Shown here one piece after another: positions 24,914-34,880 of a DNA stretch of 64,000 bases; within the stretch, counting starts at the first letter, position 1; each line of letters begins with the position of its first letter. Where the stretch lies: positions 124,001-188,000 of the forward strand of contig NZ_CANDNZ010000005.1 in assembly GCF_947387555.1 (NCBI RefSeq). Reading direction: 5' to 3'. A program made the position numbers and the translations under genes. The notes under the pieces were generated by a model. That model made no database searches. It saw only the letters and a list, made by a program, of their open reading frames with translations, and was not told the DNA's origin. This DNA is from Thalassomonas sp. RHCl1 (GTDB taxonomy: Bacteria > Pseudomonadota > Gammaproteobacteria > Enterobacterales > Alteromonadaceae).

Positions 24914-25852
24914 ATGGATAAAAGATTAAAGCATTTAAGTGTCTTACGTGGTTTTGAGAGTGCCGCACGCCATAACAGCTACAGTAAGGCCGCAGAAGAG
25001 CTATTCATTTCCCAGGCTGCCGTCAGTCAGCAAATGCGCCAGCTGGAACAATCCCTCGGCGTGAAATTATTTATGCGCCAAAAAAGGGAAATGCAATTAA
25101 CCCCAAGCGGCGAAACCTTGTATCAGGCCACCAATCAAGCTTTCAGGCTGCTGACCCAGGCATTGAACAATATACAAGGTGAAGAAGTCGCCGGCAGTTT
25201 AACCATAACCTCAACCCAGTCTTTTGCTTCCCTTTGGCTTATGCCCAGGTTGTACCGGTTTTCCATTAAACACCCGGAAATAAGCATTAAAATCGCCGGC
25301 TCCAATCATATTGAAGACCTGCAGCACAGCCATATCGACCTGGCGATACGTTTTGGCAGCGGGGCAAGGCAACAGACCAAACCCGGCCTGTATTGTGAAG
25401 CCTTCGGACAAGAAGAAGTCTACCCTGTCTGTACTCCAGCCCTGGCCGCTGAAATGGCGCTGAAAAAACCTCAGGATATCTTAAAATGCTGGCTGGTCAA
25501 CTTACGTTATGCCAAACTCAGCAACTGGCCGGCCTGGTTCGAGGAAGCCGGCATTAAAAACTACCAGCAACATAAGCTGTGGACAGAAGTGACTTCCACC
25601 GACTTAGCGCTAAGTGCTGTGCTCAGCGGCCATGGTATTACCTTATCCAGCAAATCTCTATTTACCCAATATGTCAATACCGGACAATTGGTTATACCTT
25701 TTGACATCAAACACCCGATCACAGTACCCAGATACCTGGTATTTGACGAAAATTCCGCTAAAAAGCAACGCCTGGCTGTTTTTATCAACTGGCTTAAAGA
25801 AGAAATGCACGCTTATGAAAACAGCACACAGCCAGCGCCAGACTCTTTATAA
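24914..25852 (+). CDS. LysR family transcriptional regulator, GcvA-like
   Basis: The 312-residue product has the LysR winged helix (LRGFESAARHNSYSKAAEELFISQAAVSQQMRQLEQSLGVKLFMR) and the effector domain with the AIRFGSG pattern near residue 140 (IDLAIRFGSGARQQTKPGLYCEAF), typical of the GcvA/AmpR-like branch. It is divergent from the small Cys protein and M20 dipeptidase genes and is a reasonable regulator of them. The effector is unknown. A GC-rich dyad (CGCAGCC/GGCTGCG, 25871-25898) follows the gene. Confidence 0.92.
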   Translation: MDKRLKHLSVLRGFESAARHNSYSKAAEELFISQAAVSQQMRQLEQSLGVKLFMRQKREMQLTPSGETLYQATNQAFRLLTQALNNIQGEEVAGSLTITSTQSFASLWLMPRLYRFSIKHPEISIKIAGSNHIEDLQHSHIDLAIRFGSGARQQTKPGLYCEAFGQEEVYPVCTPALAAEMALKKPQDILKCWLVNLRYAKLSNWPAWFEEAGIKNYQQHKLWTEVTSTDLALSAVLSGHGITLSSKSLFTQYVNTGQLVIPFDIKHPITVPRYLVFDENSAKKQRLAVFINWLKEEMHAYENSTQPAPDSL

Positions 25853-26060
25853 CCATCAAGTTGCTATCATCGCAGCCCGTGCTACTTAACAGGCTGCGAC
25901 CACAAAAAACAGGACGTTTTTGTCAAAGATAAATAATCATGGGCAAAAATTGCCGATTTTATCACTAAAAGCCAACATTTAGCGCTTTTGCCAAAGCAAG
26001 CGCCCTGATAGAATAGGGCCAATTTTTTACAGCCACGCTTTTTACGGAACACTTTACTCA

Positions 26061-27776
26061 ATGCGTACCAGTCAATATTTACTCGCTACTTTAAAAGAAA
26101 CCCCGGCTAATGCCGAGGTGATCAGTCATCAATTAATGTTACGTGCCGGATTAGTACGCAACCTGGCCTCGGGCTTATATACCTGGTTGCCGACAGGCTT
26201 GAAAGTACTGAGAAAAGTGGAAAAAATCGTCCGTGAAGAAATGGAGCGCGCCGGCGCCATTGAAGCCCTGATGCCAGTGGTACAGCCTGCCGATTTATGG
26301 GAAGAGTCCGGCCGCTGGGACGAATACGGCCCGGAACTGCTGCGCATTAATGACCGCCACCAGCGCCCTTTTGTCTTGGGACCAACCCACGAAGAAGTGA
26401 TCACTAAACTGGTCAGCAATGAAATCAGCAGCTACAAACAGCTGCCGCTGAATATCTTCCAGGTGCAAACCAAGTTCCGCGATGAAATACGTCCGCGTTT
26501 CGGGGTCATGCGTGGCCGTGAATTTTTAATGAAAGATGCCTACTCTTTCCATTTAGAGCAGGAATGCCTGGAGCAAACCTATCAGAAAATGTTTGATGCC
26601 TATTGCCGCATCTTCGAACGTTTAGGCCTGGACTACCGTCCGGTGATCGCCGACACCGGCTCTATCGGCGGTGATGCTTCCCATGAATTCCATGTATTGG
26701 CCGAGTCAGGTGAAGACGATATCGCCTTTAGCGACAGCAGCGACTTTGCTGCCAATATCGAAAAAGCAGAAGCCCTTGCGCCGGCAGGACCAAGAGGAGA
26801 AGCCACGCAAGACTTAACCAAAGTGGCCACCCCCGGGGTCAAATCCATCGAAGAAGTGGCAGCTTTTTTAAAGGTTGACGCTCAAGCGACGGTAAAAACC
26901 CTGATGGTGTTGGCACCGGAAGATGAAAACGGTCAGCAGGCAGTTGTCGCCCTGGTACTTAGGGGCGATCACCAGCTAAATGAAATCAAAGCGGAAAAAC
27001 TTGAACAGGTCGCCGCACCGCTAACTTTTGCCAGCGAAGAGCAAATCCAGGCGGCAATCAACTGTGCTACCGGTTCTATCGGACCGGTGAACCTGCCACT
27101 GCAAGTCATTGTTGATCGCAGCGCGGCACATCTGAGCGACTTTGTCTGTGGCGCCAACGAAGACGGTTACCATTTTACCGGGGCAAACTGGGATCGTGAC
27201 GCCAAAGATTACCGTGTTGAAGATATCCGTAACGTGGTCGAGGGCGACCCGAGTCCGTGCGGCCAGGGTAATATCATCATCAAGCGCGGTATTGAGGTCG
27301 GTCATATCTTCCAGTTAGGGAAAAAATATGCCGATGCCATGAACTGCGGCGTATTGACGGAATCCGGCAAACACCAGACCCTGACCATGGGCTGTTACGG
27401 CATAGGTGTCTCACGCATCGTGGCGGCGGCAATCGAGCAAAACCATGATAAATACGGCATCAAGTGGCCTGCAGCGATTGCCCCTTTCCAGGCGGCAATC
27501 GTACCTATGAATATGGCCAAGTCCGCCCGGGTAAAAGAAACCGCAGAAGCCTTATACCAGGAGTTACAGCAGGCAGGCATTGAGGTATTATTCGATGACC
27601 GCAAAGAGCGTCCGGGTGTGATGTTTGCCGATCATGAATTAATCGGCACGCCGTTATTGTTAGTTATCGGTGAACGTAACCTGGATAACCAGCAAATCGA
27701 AGTGAAAAACCGAATCACTGGCGAGAAATCCCTGCTCGCCATTAATGAGGTTTTATCATTATTTAACCCGCAATAA
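26061..27776 (+). CDS. proS: Prolyl-tRNA synthetase
   Basis: The 571-residue product is a full-length bacterial-type class II synthetase. It begins with [20 protein letters not shown], holds motif 1 in [19 protein letters not shown], motif 2 in [20 protein letters not shown], and motif 3 in [19 protein letters not shown]. Between motifs 2 and 3 lies the INS editing domain that removes misacylated Ala-tRNAPro. The C-terminal anticodon-binding domain reads [39 protein letters not shown]. It charges tRNAPro in the cytoplasm. The gene stands alone. Two hairpins without T tracts follow. Confidence 0.98.
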   Translation: MRTSQYLLATLKETPANAEVISHQLMLRAGLVRNLASGLYTWLPTGLKVLRKVEKIVREEMERAGAIEALMPVVQPADLWEESGRWDEYGPELLRINDRHQRPFVLGPTHEEVITKLVSNEISSYKQLPLNIFQVQTKFRDEIRPRFGVMRGREFLMKDAYSFHLEQECLEQTYQKMFDAYCRIFERLGLDYRPVIADTGSIGGDASHEFHVLAESGEDDIAFSDSSDFAANIEKAEALAPAGPRGEATQDLTKVATPGVKSIEEVAAFLKVDAQATVKTLMVLAPEDENGQQAVVALVLRGDHQLNEIKAEKLEQVAAPLTFASEEQIQAAINCATGSIGPVNLPLQVIVDRSAAHLSDFVCGANEDGYHFTGANWDRDAKDYRVEDIRNVVEGDPSPCGQGNIIIKRGIEVGHIFQLGKKYADAMNCGVLTESGKHQTLTMGCYGIGVSRIVAAAIEQNHDKYGIKWPAAIAPFQAAIVPMNMAKSARVKETAEALYQELQQAGIEVLFDDRKERPGVMFADHELIGTPLLLVIGERNLDNQQIEVKNRITGEKSLLAINEVLSLFNPQ

Positions 27777-27789
27777 AGGTTAACAAACA

Positions 27790-27836
27790 CCGGGGCCCTG
27801 CCCCGGCCATCAGGCGCCGGAGATGAGCGGCGCCTG
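27790..27836. other. Tandem GC-rich hairpins after proS
   Basis: CCGGGGC-cct-GCCCCGG (27790-27806) and CAGGCGCC-n10-GGCGCCTG (27811-27836) lie back to back in the 84 nt between proS and the next gene. Neither has a T tract, so they may slow RNA decay or attenuate read-through instead of acting as classical terminators. Confidence 0.5.
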
Positions 27837-27860
27837 CCACCCATAAATTTAAGCAATTGA

Positions 27861-29930
27861 ATGCGCCCCATGAATAACAGCTTTATTAATCTGATAAAAA
27901 TAACCCTGCTTTTTCTTACCTGTCACGCTTTTGGATATGCAGAGCAAGATATTCTGGACTTTATCAAGGACTATCAATATCAAGAGATTAAAGAGCAGCC
28001 ACAGACAAGTATCAATGACATCGCACAGCAGCTGCTTAACAAACGCCTGACACCGACCGAAAAATACCTTGCCCTGCATAATTTAGCTTATGCCTATTAC
28101 AAAGCCAATAATAAGGCCCAGGCGCTGGATACCATTTCTGCCGCGATCAATTTGTCATCTCCTCTTGAAGGTTATCATCAGGCAAAAAGCCTGCTGCTGA
28201 GGGCGAAAATATACGGCATTTTATTTCGCGATACCGATACTGCCCTGCTTGACTTGCAGCGGGCCAGCGACATCATCACCTCCAGCCGACATCCCAAGAG
28301 CATTGAGTTGCATTTTAATATTCTTACCGCCCTGGCCCAGGCCTATAACCAGAAGAGTAACCTGCCACAGGCAGAAAACTATGTCGATCAGGCAATAGTA
28401 CTGGCAACGACCCTGGAAGATAAAAATGAACTTATTCATGCTTTAATTATTTCCGGGCGGATATATTTCCAGCAGGATAAATTACAAAAAGCCTACAAGC
28501 AGTATATGGCGGCCCTGGAACTCACCGATGACAATACCGATATTGAGCGGGTTGCTTCTATCGAGTTGCGCCTTGCCATGATCTTCAATGAGCAGGAGAT
28601 TTACAGCGACAGCCTCAAACATGCGAAAAAATCGGTTGCACTCTACCATCAAACCACCCGATATAGAATGCAGGTAAAGTCCCTGCGGGTACTCGGCAGT
28701 ATTTACCTCAACCTGGGCAAAGATGTCGATATGGCACTACTGCATCTGCTTAATGCCTTAAGTATTGCCAAAAAAACCAATGATCCCTATAGCATAGGCC
28801 ATATCCAATATTTGATCGGCACCGCTTATTTTGCCGCCACCGACTATGATAACGCAATCAAGTACCTCAAGGCGGCTGAAGTTATTCTCGAGTCTGCCCA
28901 GAGCAATTTTTATCTTGGCCTTAGCCATATCAGTTTTTCACAAATAGAATTGGCACAAAACCAGCCACAACTGGCCATTGCCCGCATAGAAACCATGCTC
29001 AAAGACAGTCGTTTTACTCCTTATCCGGCCCTGATCAATGAAGCCAGAAAACACCTGGTCACCATCCTGGTCAGCTTAGAGGACTTTGAACAGGCCTTTG
29101 AGCACCAGCAAATGTTACTGACGGCGCAGCAAAATAAAACCGAAGAAACCAATAAAAACGCCCTGACCTCCCTCAACTCTGTGATTGAAGTGAAATCACT
29201 TAAGGAAAAAGTTACCGAGCTGACAGCAAAAGAGCAAAAAAGCGATAAAGCCATGCTGAAACTGCAAAACTGGCAATATGCCCTGGCAAGCTTTTTAGCT
29301 TTATGCCTGAGTGTGTTGCTCTGTCTGCTATACAAGTACCGCAACATTAAAAAGCGTTTTAAAGAGGTCAATAAGCACAAAGACATTTCCTGGCGCTATT
29401 TCTCACAACTGATCAAATATAACGCCAGTGAACAGCTGAAGGCACAAAACACCAACGGCGGATTGTTAATCGCTTTTCCCAAACTCAATGAGCTGATGCT
29501 ACAAGCTGAAAACCGTTATTTTACCGGTCAAAACATTCAGCACTGGCAACAGCAACTCTTGAGCACCTTTACCCCGGAGGAGTCAATCTCCCATCAGCAA
29601 AACCTTTGGATGATCTGTGCAGCCCGGCCCAAGCATGATCTTGATCTGATCAATCAACGGCAAAATCCCGATGATGATGCCGGTTTCCAGCTGGTCTGGT
29701 TGCCCTTTAGCGATTTACCGCAAAAAATCTCCGATAATTTATTGGTTTTTATTGAAGAGTTGGTGCATAAAGCCAATGACGAACTGCCGTGGCAGCAGGG
29801 GGTAAGTTGGGGAGAAATCAAGCTCCAGACCAATGCCTTGTCGATGATATTGACCAGCCAGGCAAAACAGAAACTCTACTGGCGCATACACGATGCCCAT
29901 AAACGCGGCTTAGTGAGCTTTAGCACTTAA
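27861..29930 (+). CDS. TPR-repeat membrane protein with uncharacterised C-terminal domain
   Basis: The 689-residue protein has a signal peptide (INLIKITLLFLTCHAFGYA), about 400 residues of TPR-like helical repeats, a coiled coil, one membrane helix near 472-492 (YALASFLALCLSVLLCLLY) and a cytoplasmic C-terminal part of about 190 residues. The layout matches the TPR-GGDEF protein at 18.4 kb, but no GGDEF motif, YDxLTxxxNR start or other catalytic signature is present; the tail may be a degenerate cyclase or an unrelated domain. The start is either the ATG at 27861 or the one at 27870. It follows proS by 84 nt on the same strand and converges with a membrane-anchored unknown gene. Confidence 0.8.
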   Translation: MRPMNNSFINLIKITLLFLTCHAFGYAEQDILDFIKDYQYQEIKEQPQTSINDIAQQLLNKRLTPTEKYLALHNLAYAYYKANNKAQALDTISAAINLSSPLEGYHQAKSLLLRAKIYGILFRDTDTALLDLQRASDIITSSRHPKSIELHFNILTALAQAYNQKSNLPQAENYVDQAIVLATTLEDKNELIHALIISGRIYFQQDKLQKAYKQYMAALELTDDNTDIERVASIELRLAMIFNEQEIYSDSLKHAKKSVALYHQTTRYRMQVKSLRVLGSIYLNLGKDVDMALLHLLNALSIAKKTNDPYSIGHIQYLIGTAYFAATDYDNAIKYLKAAEVILESAQSNFYLGLSHISFSQIELAQNQPQLAIARIETMLKDSRFTPYPALINEARKHLVTILVSLEDFEQAFEHQQMLLTAQQNKTEETNKNALTSLNSVIEVKSLKEKVTELTAKEQKSDKAMLKLQNWQYALASFLALCLSVLLCLLYKYRNIKKRFKEVNKHKDISWRYFSQLIKYNASEQLKAQNTNGGLLIAFPKLNELMLQAENRYFTGQNIQHWQQQLLSTFTPEESISHQQNLWMICAARPKHDLDLINQRQNPDDDAGFQLVWLPFSDLPQKISDNLLVFIEELVHKANDELPWQQGVSWGEIKLQTNALSMILTSQAKQKLYWRIHDAHKRGLVSFST

Positions 29931-29939
29931 GGTTACAGT

Positions 29940-31259
29940 TCACTGAATCCGATAAACCGCGATTAAGGCGAGTAAAGATTCGATACGTTGCAACATTTGC
30001 TGATAATCGGCGGAATTAACATCCCGGTAGTGCCTCTTAAAAAGCGGGCTGTGCAGCTCCTCGGGTAAGCCCAGCGGAAAAGGCATAATATCTAAATCAT
30101 CCAGGGGGCCGGCCAGCAAGGCCTGAACTTTATTGGCGGAAACGTCCGACTCGGTGGCCAGCATAGCCAGGCGGGTGCCGGCTTTATCCGCCAGTAAATC
30201 GACAAAGCTAAAACCACTGCCTGAGCCGGCATCAAACAACTCTTTCACTTCCCCGATCACATTGCTGGTATGACTGTTGATCAATAATTGCAAAGCCATC
30301 GAATAAACAAAGTGCTTTTGCAGATCGACACGGTTATGCAGCAACAGGCTGTCCCTTAGCTGCCCCCGTTTTAAAAACTGTGTCGCCGACAATGGCAGTT
30401 CGCGCTCAAATAAAGTGTTGAGTTTATCTGGCCCTAAATATAATACTAAGGCCAATATCGCAGCACGGTTCTCAGCACCGCTTCCCTTTGACTCAAGCTT
30501 TTTACTGTTTTCTTTCGCCAGGGTAAACATATGGCCGACAAACCGGCTCAGCCGCCGTTGCCTTAAGTGCTTTTCCACATAAGAAAGCAGTGCCGCATAA
30601 TATTGCCGGATCAGGGCAAAATTAACATCGGCCATCAGATGTAATTTAACTTGCACCAGCTCCGTCAGTGCCAATTGCTGCCAGCGAGGAAAATTGCCCG
30701 CCAGGGAATAATATAAATAAAACCTGCTCCTGCTTATCTTTACTTCGCCAATCCGGGCCAGCAAATCAACAGCGAGGTTATCACCAAGCATTTCATTTAT
30801 CCGCCACTGCACTAAACCAAGCAGCCAGCTTGCGGGAAAAGTGAATGCTCCCAGGTTTGCCGATGTCAATTTGAGCCCTTTTTCCGATGGCAGCAATTCA
30901 ATACTGAAATTAAGATATTTCAAAGGACCGGGAACAGGCAATTCAAGGGTCGCCGCCACAGATAATGCGGTTTCAGATAAGGAGAAGTCGGTGAATAGCT
31001 GAGGATATAACCTGTGTAGTAAGGCACTGATCCCGGGAAATTCCTCACGGGTAATAGAAAAAGCCGCTAACTTTTTATCTCCCTTCACCTGCCGATAACT
31101 GCGCAGCAGTAATTGCCGGGCATTGACGGCTTGCTGACTGTCAATCACATTCACCTGCGCAACTTTCGGGGTCGATTGCAGCAAAAGCAATAAGCCCGCT
31201 ATGAGCAGGCAAGATAATAAAAGCAGCAGCGCCGTGATAAACTTTATTGCCGGTTTCAA
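29940..31259 (-). CDS. Membrane-anchored protein of unknown function
   Basis: The 439-residue product has one N-terminal membrane helix (FITALLLLLSCLLIAGLLLLL) and no later hydrophobic segment long enough for another, so most of it should lie in the periplasm. The first 180 residues alternate beta-like stretches (LSVAATLELPVPGPLKYLNFSIELLPSEKGLKL); the rest is mainly helical, with a Lys/Arg-rich part near 230-265. I recognise no catalytic motif or family. It stands between the ends of the TPR gene (9 nt, convergent) and the divergent yfbR gene. Confidence 0.75.
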   Translation of the reverse strand: MKPAIKFITALLLLLSCLLIAGLLLLLQSTPKVAQVNVIDSQQAVNARQLLLRSYRQVKGDKKLAAFSITREEFPGISALLHRLYPQLFTDFSLSETALSVAATLELPVPGPLKYLNFSIELLPSEKGLKLTSANLGAFTFPASWLLGLVQWRINEMLGDNLAVDLLARIGEVKISRSRFYLYYSLAGNFPRWQQLALTELVQVKLHLMADVNFALIRQYYAALLSYVEKHLRQRRLSRFVGHMFTLAKENSKKLESKGSGAENRAAILALVLYLGPDKLNTLFERELPLSATQFLKRGQLRDSLLLHNRVDLQKHFVYSMALQLLINSHTSNVIGEVKELFDAGSGSGFSFVDLLADKAGTRLAMLATESDVSANKVQALLAGPLDDLDIMPFPLGLPEELHSPLFKRHYRDVNSADYQQMLQRIESLLALIAVYRIQ

Positions 31260-31501
31260 GCGAGAAATAATAGTGCCCCCCTTGACTAACTATATATCAA
31301 AGGCATTAAGCTTTGCTGTTAATCTCCTGTGGCAAGAAAATAATGCCTTAGATACCAGGGATTGGCCACCTTGGCTTAACCGCAAAAGCATCAGCCGTTA
31401 CCACATTTCTCTGCCTGGAATATTTTCCCTTATAGACGAATAGCCAACTGCCATGATACAACTGGAAGTCTTATCAACCTCTTAGCCATAAAGAAATCAA
31501 T

Positions 31502-32095
31502 ATGCAAAGTACCTTTCTCGCCTGGATGTTTCGTATGCCGCTGATCAAACGCTGGTCGTTAATGTTTTGTGTCAAGCCGGAAAATATTGCCGAGCACTCC
31601 CACCAGGTGGCGATCGTCGCCCATTTGCTGGCGGTGATCAAAAACAAAAAATTTGGCGGTCAGGTCAATGCCGACAGGGTCGCCACCTGCGCCTTATACC
31701 ATGAAGCCAGCGAAACCCGTTACGGTGATATCGTCAACCCCACCAAATATGCCAATACCGAAATTGCCCGGGAATTTAAAAAAATAGAATACCTGGCGGA
31801 GCAGGAGTGCCTGGCATCCCTGCCACAGGAGTTCCAGGAGATCTTTGACGATATCATAGTGCAGGATAATGTCAGTGAGGAATATAAAGCCATTGTCAAA
31901 GCCGCTGATATTCTGGTGGCCTATATCAAGGCGCTGGATGAAATCAACCACCACAACCCCGAGTTTGAGCACGTTAAACAGCGCCTGGGGACAAAGCTTA
32001 CGCAACTACAGCAAGCAATGCCGGAAGTGCAATATTTTACCGAAACTTTCCTGCAAGCCTGTACCGCCAGCGTCGATAAATTATCCCGCTCCTGA
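31502..32095 (+). CDS. yfbR: HD-domain 5'-deoxynucleotidase YfbR
   Basis: The 197-residue protein matches the YfbR family along its full length: WSLMFCVKPENIAEHSHQVAIVAHLLAVI carries the first metal His of the HD domain, ALYHEASETRYGDIVNPTKY carries the HE/D pair and the substrate loop, and IVKAADILVAYIKALDEI carries the last Asp. It hydrolyses 5'-deoxynucleoside monophosphates to deoxynucleosides with a divalent metal, a step of dNTP balance. It is monocistronic. The 242 nt before it show no other gene. Confidence 0.95.
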   Translation: MQSTFLAWMFRMPLIKRWSLMFCVKPENIAEHSHQVAIVAHLLAVIKNKKFGGQVNADRVATCALYHEASETRYGDIVNPTKYANTEIAREFKKIEYLAEQECLASLPQEFQEIFDDIIVQDNVSEEYKAIVKAADILVAYIKALDEINHHNPEFEHVKQRLGTKLTQLQQAMPEVQYFTETFLQACTASVDKLSRS

Positions 32096-32264
32096 GCTTC
32101 CGGCAAAGTTTTTAAGCCTGGCCCCCTTGTTTAGCGCTATAAGCCTGCTTTGCCATGATAAAATTGCAGATTAGGCTATGCTTACAACAGCATGCTGGTT
32201 TTCCTTTTTATTGAACACCTTAGTGTGATTTAACCACACCAGGGTTTATGGATAAAAATACGAC

Positions 32265-33479
32265 ATGAAAGTCTATACTGCACGACAGCCGATTTTAAAT
32301 CGTAAACAAAATGTAGTGGCGTATGAATTACTGTTTCGCGATGGCGCCGAAAACTTTTTTCCCGATGTCGATCCCCATGAAGCAACATCAAAGCTCATCA
32401 TGCGCACCCACCTCAATGACGGTTTAATGCCGATCACCAACGGCAAACCCGCGCTGATCAACTTTTGTCAGGAATCCCTGCTTAAAGAGCTGCCGCTGTT
32501 ATTGCCGAAAAAGCAGGTGATGGTAGAAATCCTGGAAACAGTGGAGCCTACAGATGATGTCTACCAGATGTGCCGTCAGCTTTTTCATCAGGGATATCAC
32601 CTGGCATTGGATGACTTTATTTATAAACCCGAGTGGTCACGCTTTTTCAACCTGATCAAAATGGTAAAATTTGATCTGATGCAAACTCCGCTGCCTAAGG
32701 TCGCCCCCTTAGTTCAGGCGCTGAAAAAACGTAAGAATATAAAGTTACTGGCGGAAAAGGTGGAAAACCAGGAAGAATTTGATCAGGCCAAAGAGATGGG
32801 CATATCATTTTTCCAGGGCTATTTCTTCTGTAAGCCTGAAATGCGGGAAAAGCGTGATGTTGAAGGTAATCAACTGATTTTACTTCAGCTTTATCAGGAA
32901 GCATTAAAAACGCCTTTAAATGTCAATGCCCTTTCCCATTACTTTGAACATGATGTCGGCTTATCCTATAAGTTATTGCGTTTTATCAACTCTGGCTTTA
33001 TTCCCATTACCCAGGAAATTAACTCCATCAAGCAAGCACTGGTTTACCTGGGAGATGAAAAAACCCGCAAGTTCATTGCCCTGTTGACCACGGCTATGCT
33101 GGCTGAAAATAAGCCCAAAGAGCTGATCCGCATGGCGATTATCCGCGCCAAGTTTTGCGAAATATCGGCACAAAAAGCCTTCCCGGCCATGTCCGAGCCG
33201 GCTTTTCTGGTGGGGTTATTTTCATTATTAGATGCGATATTGGACCAGCCCATGGAGTATATCCTCAATACCTTATCAATCAGCGAAGAAATAACCCTGG
33301 CTTTAAAAGAAAACAGCGACAGCCCTTTAGGGACTTTAATTAAGATGGTGCGATTGTTTGAAGACGGAAAATGGTATCAAACGGAAAATGAAGCAAGAAA
33401 AATAAACCTGAATTACCAACAAATTTCCGACTATTTTAAAAAGGCTGTTATCTGGTCAAACGCTTATGAAGAACTATAA
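32265..33479 (+). CDS. EAL-HDOD signalling protein (YuxH/CdgJ-like)
   Basis: The 404-residue protein has an EAL-like domain (about 1-205) and an HDOD domain (about 210-400). The EAL part keeps much of the catalytic set: YELLFRD in place of EAL, INFCQES (Asn), VEILE (Glu), LALDDF, LLAEKVE and FFQGYFF. Phosphodiesterase activity is possible, as reported for Vibrio CdgJ, though the ELL variant may bind without cutting. The HDOD part (SYKLLRFINSGFIPITQEINSIKQALVYLG) is of the type linked to motility and stress signalling. It is a single gene with no TM segment. Confidence 0.9.
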   Translation: MKVYTARQPILNRKQNVVAYELLFRDGAENFFPDVDPHEATSKLIMRTHLNDGLMPITNGKPALINFCQESLLKELPLLLPKKQVMVEILETVEPTDDVYQMCRQLFHQGYHLALDDFIYKPEWSRFFNLIKMVKFDLMQTPLPKVAPLVQALKKRKNIKLLAEKVENQEEFDQAKEMGISFFQGYFFCKPEMREKRDVEGNQLILLQLYQEALKTPLNVNALSHYFEHDVGLSYKLLRFINSGFIPITQEINSIKQALVYLGDEKTRKFIALLTTAMLAENKPKELIRMAIIRAKFCEISAQKAFPAMSEPAFLVGLFSLLDAILDQPMEYILNTLSISEEITLALKENSDSPLGTLIKMVRLFEDGKWYQTENEARKINLNYQQISDYFKKAVIWSNAYEEL

Positions 33480-33533
33480 AGAAACTTAGCTCTATCACTG
33501 GCCTCTTCCTTGCCGTCTCTTCCTTACGCCGCT

Positions 33534-34871
33534 TTAGGCTGGCATTGAAGAGAACTGATACTGAAAATGTACCCCTTGCTCACAGGGAATAAAAGCACAT
33601 TCGCCGCCAAGCTCTTCAACAATCAGCCGGCGGCAAATCAATAACCCCAGGCCGGTGTCTGTTCGTTCAGCGCTAAGGCTTTCAACCGGTTGCAGTACTT
33701 CTGCTTGCTTGCCTTGCATCATACCGACACCGTTATCAAGGTAATCAACAATATAAATCCCCGCTTTATTCTCTATGGCGATGGTAATTTTATGCTCTCC
33801 CGCCGCAATAAAGCCATGTTCAATACTGTTTCTGACCAGGTTCATCAGCACCTGGGCATGACAGCCGGGTAAGGTGGTAAGCATATCATCCTCACAGCCG
33901 GTAAAAGTAATATTAGCTTTCTTACGTTTAAGCAAAGGGATCAGAGTTGAAATAACTCTTTGATAATACTCATTCAGTGCGATAGTTTCCGGTTCGATAT
34001 TTACCTGTTCGGTAGCGGTTTTTTTAAAGTTTTCCAGGATCTGTCTCGCCCGCTCTAAATTATTGGCAATCATGGGCAGACTCGCCGACTGCTGCTCAAT
34101 AAAGTGTTTCATGGCTTTAATGGTCAAGCCTTTACCATTGACTTTGCCGGTGAAATCCTTAAAGACCTCGGCTAAATGGCTTTCTGCTGTGATTGCCACC
34201 CCTATCGGGCCATTGATTTCATGGGCAATACCAGAAATTAAATCCCCCAGAGCCGATAATTTATTCATTTCAAGCCTGTGGGCATGGGCTTTTTGTAATT
34301 GATTTAAGGCAGATTCAAGCTCAGCCGATCGCAAACGGATTTTATCATCAAGGGCATCATTTACTTCCACCAAAGATTTATTCAACTCCAAAAGTTGTGC
34401 TTCCCGATCAAGGGCGTCAAACTCGGCACAAATACGTCCGGAGAAAATTTTAAATAGCGATAAGGTTTTTTTTTGCTCGGTTATCGGCTTGAGATAAATA
34501 GCGACCACAATGGCAACGACCCGTCCATCTGCCAGGGTTAACGGCATACCAAGATAACCGACGGCTTTGATCCGGGTGAGAAAATCATTTTCGGGGAATT
34601 GCAGACAGACATCCTGGGGATAGACACACAGGGTATTCGCAGCCACCTGCTCACAAGGGCTATGGCTTAAAGAATAACTGATATTTTCAACTAACTTACC
34701 CTGTTCAACAAAAGCCACGGTAGTTACTCTTGCTTGCTTTTGATCAATACGGGCGATAAAGGTGAGATCTGAAGCGATGGCCTTATCAAGCTGTAAGGTC
34801 AGTTCGGCAAAAAAATCCGCTCCCCGGCTATCCGAGACACTTTTAATGATATCCGCTAATAATGTTTCCAT
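33534..34871 (-). CDS. Soluble sensor histidine kinase with GAF-like domain
   Basis: The 445-residue protein has no membrane helix. A GAF-like sensor lies at about 5-160, a coiled coil at about 160-205, then the H box LGDLISGIAHEINGPIGVA, an unusual form with Gly where most family members have Asn or Thr after the N. The ATPase has an N box (MNLVRNSIEHGF), YLDNGVGM and TGLGLLICRRLIVEELGG. It starts 9 nt after the stop of the HD-GYP response regulator and is surely in one operon with it. That regulator is the likely phosphate acceptor. Confidence 0.92.
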   Translation of the reverse strand: METLLADIIKSVSDSRGADFFAELTLQLDKAIASDLTFIARIDQKQARVTTVAFVEQGKLVENISYSLSHSPCEQVAANTLCVYPQDVCLQFPENDFLTRIKAVGYLGMPLTLADGRVVAIVVAIYLKPITEQKKTLSLFKIFSGRICAEFDALDREAQLLELNKSLVEVNDALDDKIRLRSAELESALNQLQKAHAHRLEMNKLSALGDLISGIAHEINGPIGVAITAESHLAEVFKDFTGKVNGKGLTIKAMKHFIEQQSASLPMIANNLERARQILENFKKTATEQVNIEPETIALNEYYQRVISTLIPLLKRKKANITFTGCEDDMLTTLPGCHAQVLMNLVRNSIEHGFIAAGEHKITIAIENKAGIYIVDYLDNGVGMMQGKQAEVLQPVESLSAERTDTGLGLLICRRLIVEELGGECAFIPCEQGVHFQYQFSSMPA

Positions 34872-34880
34872 TATTATCTG

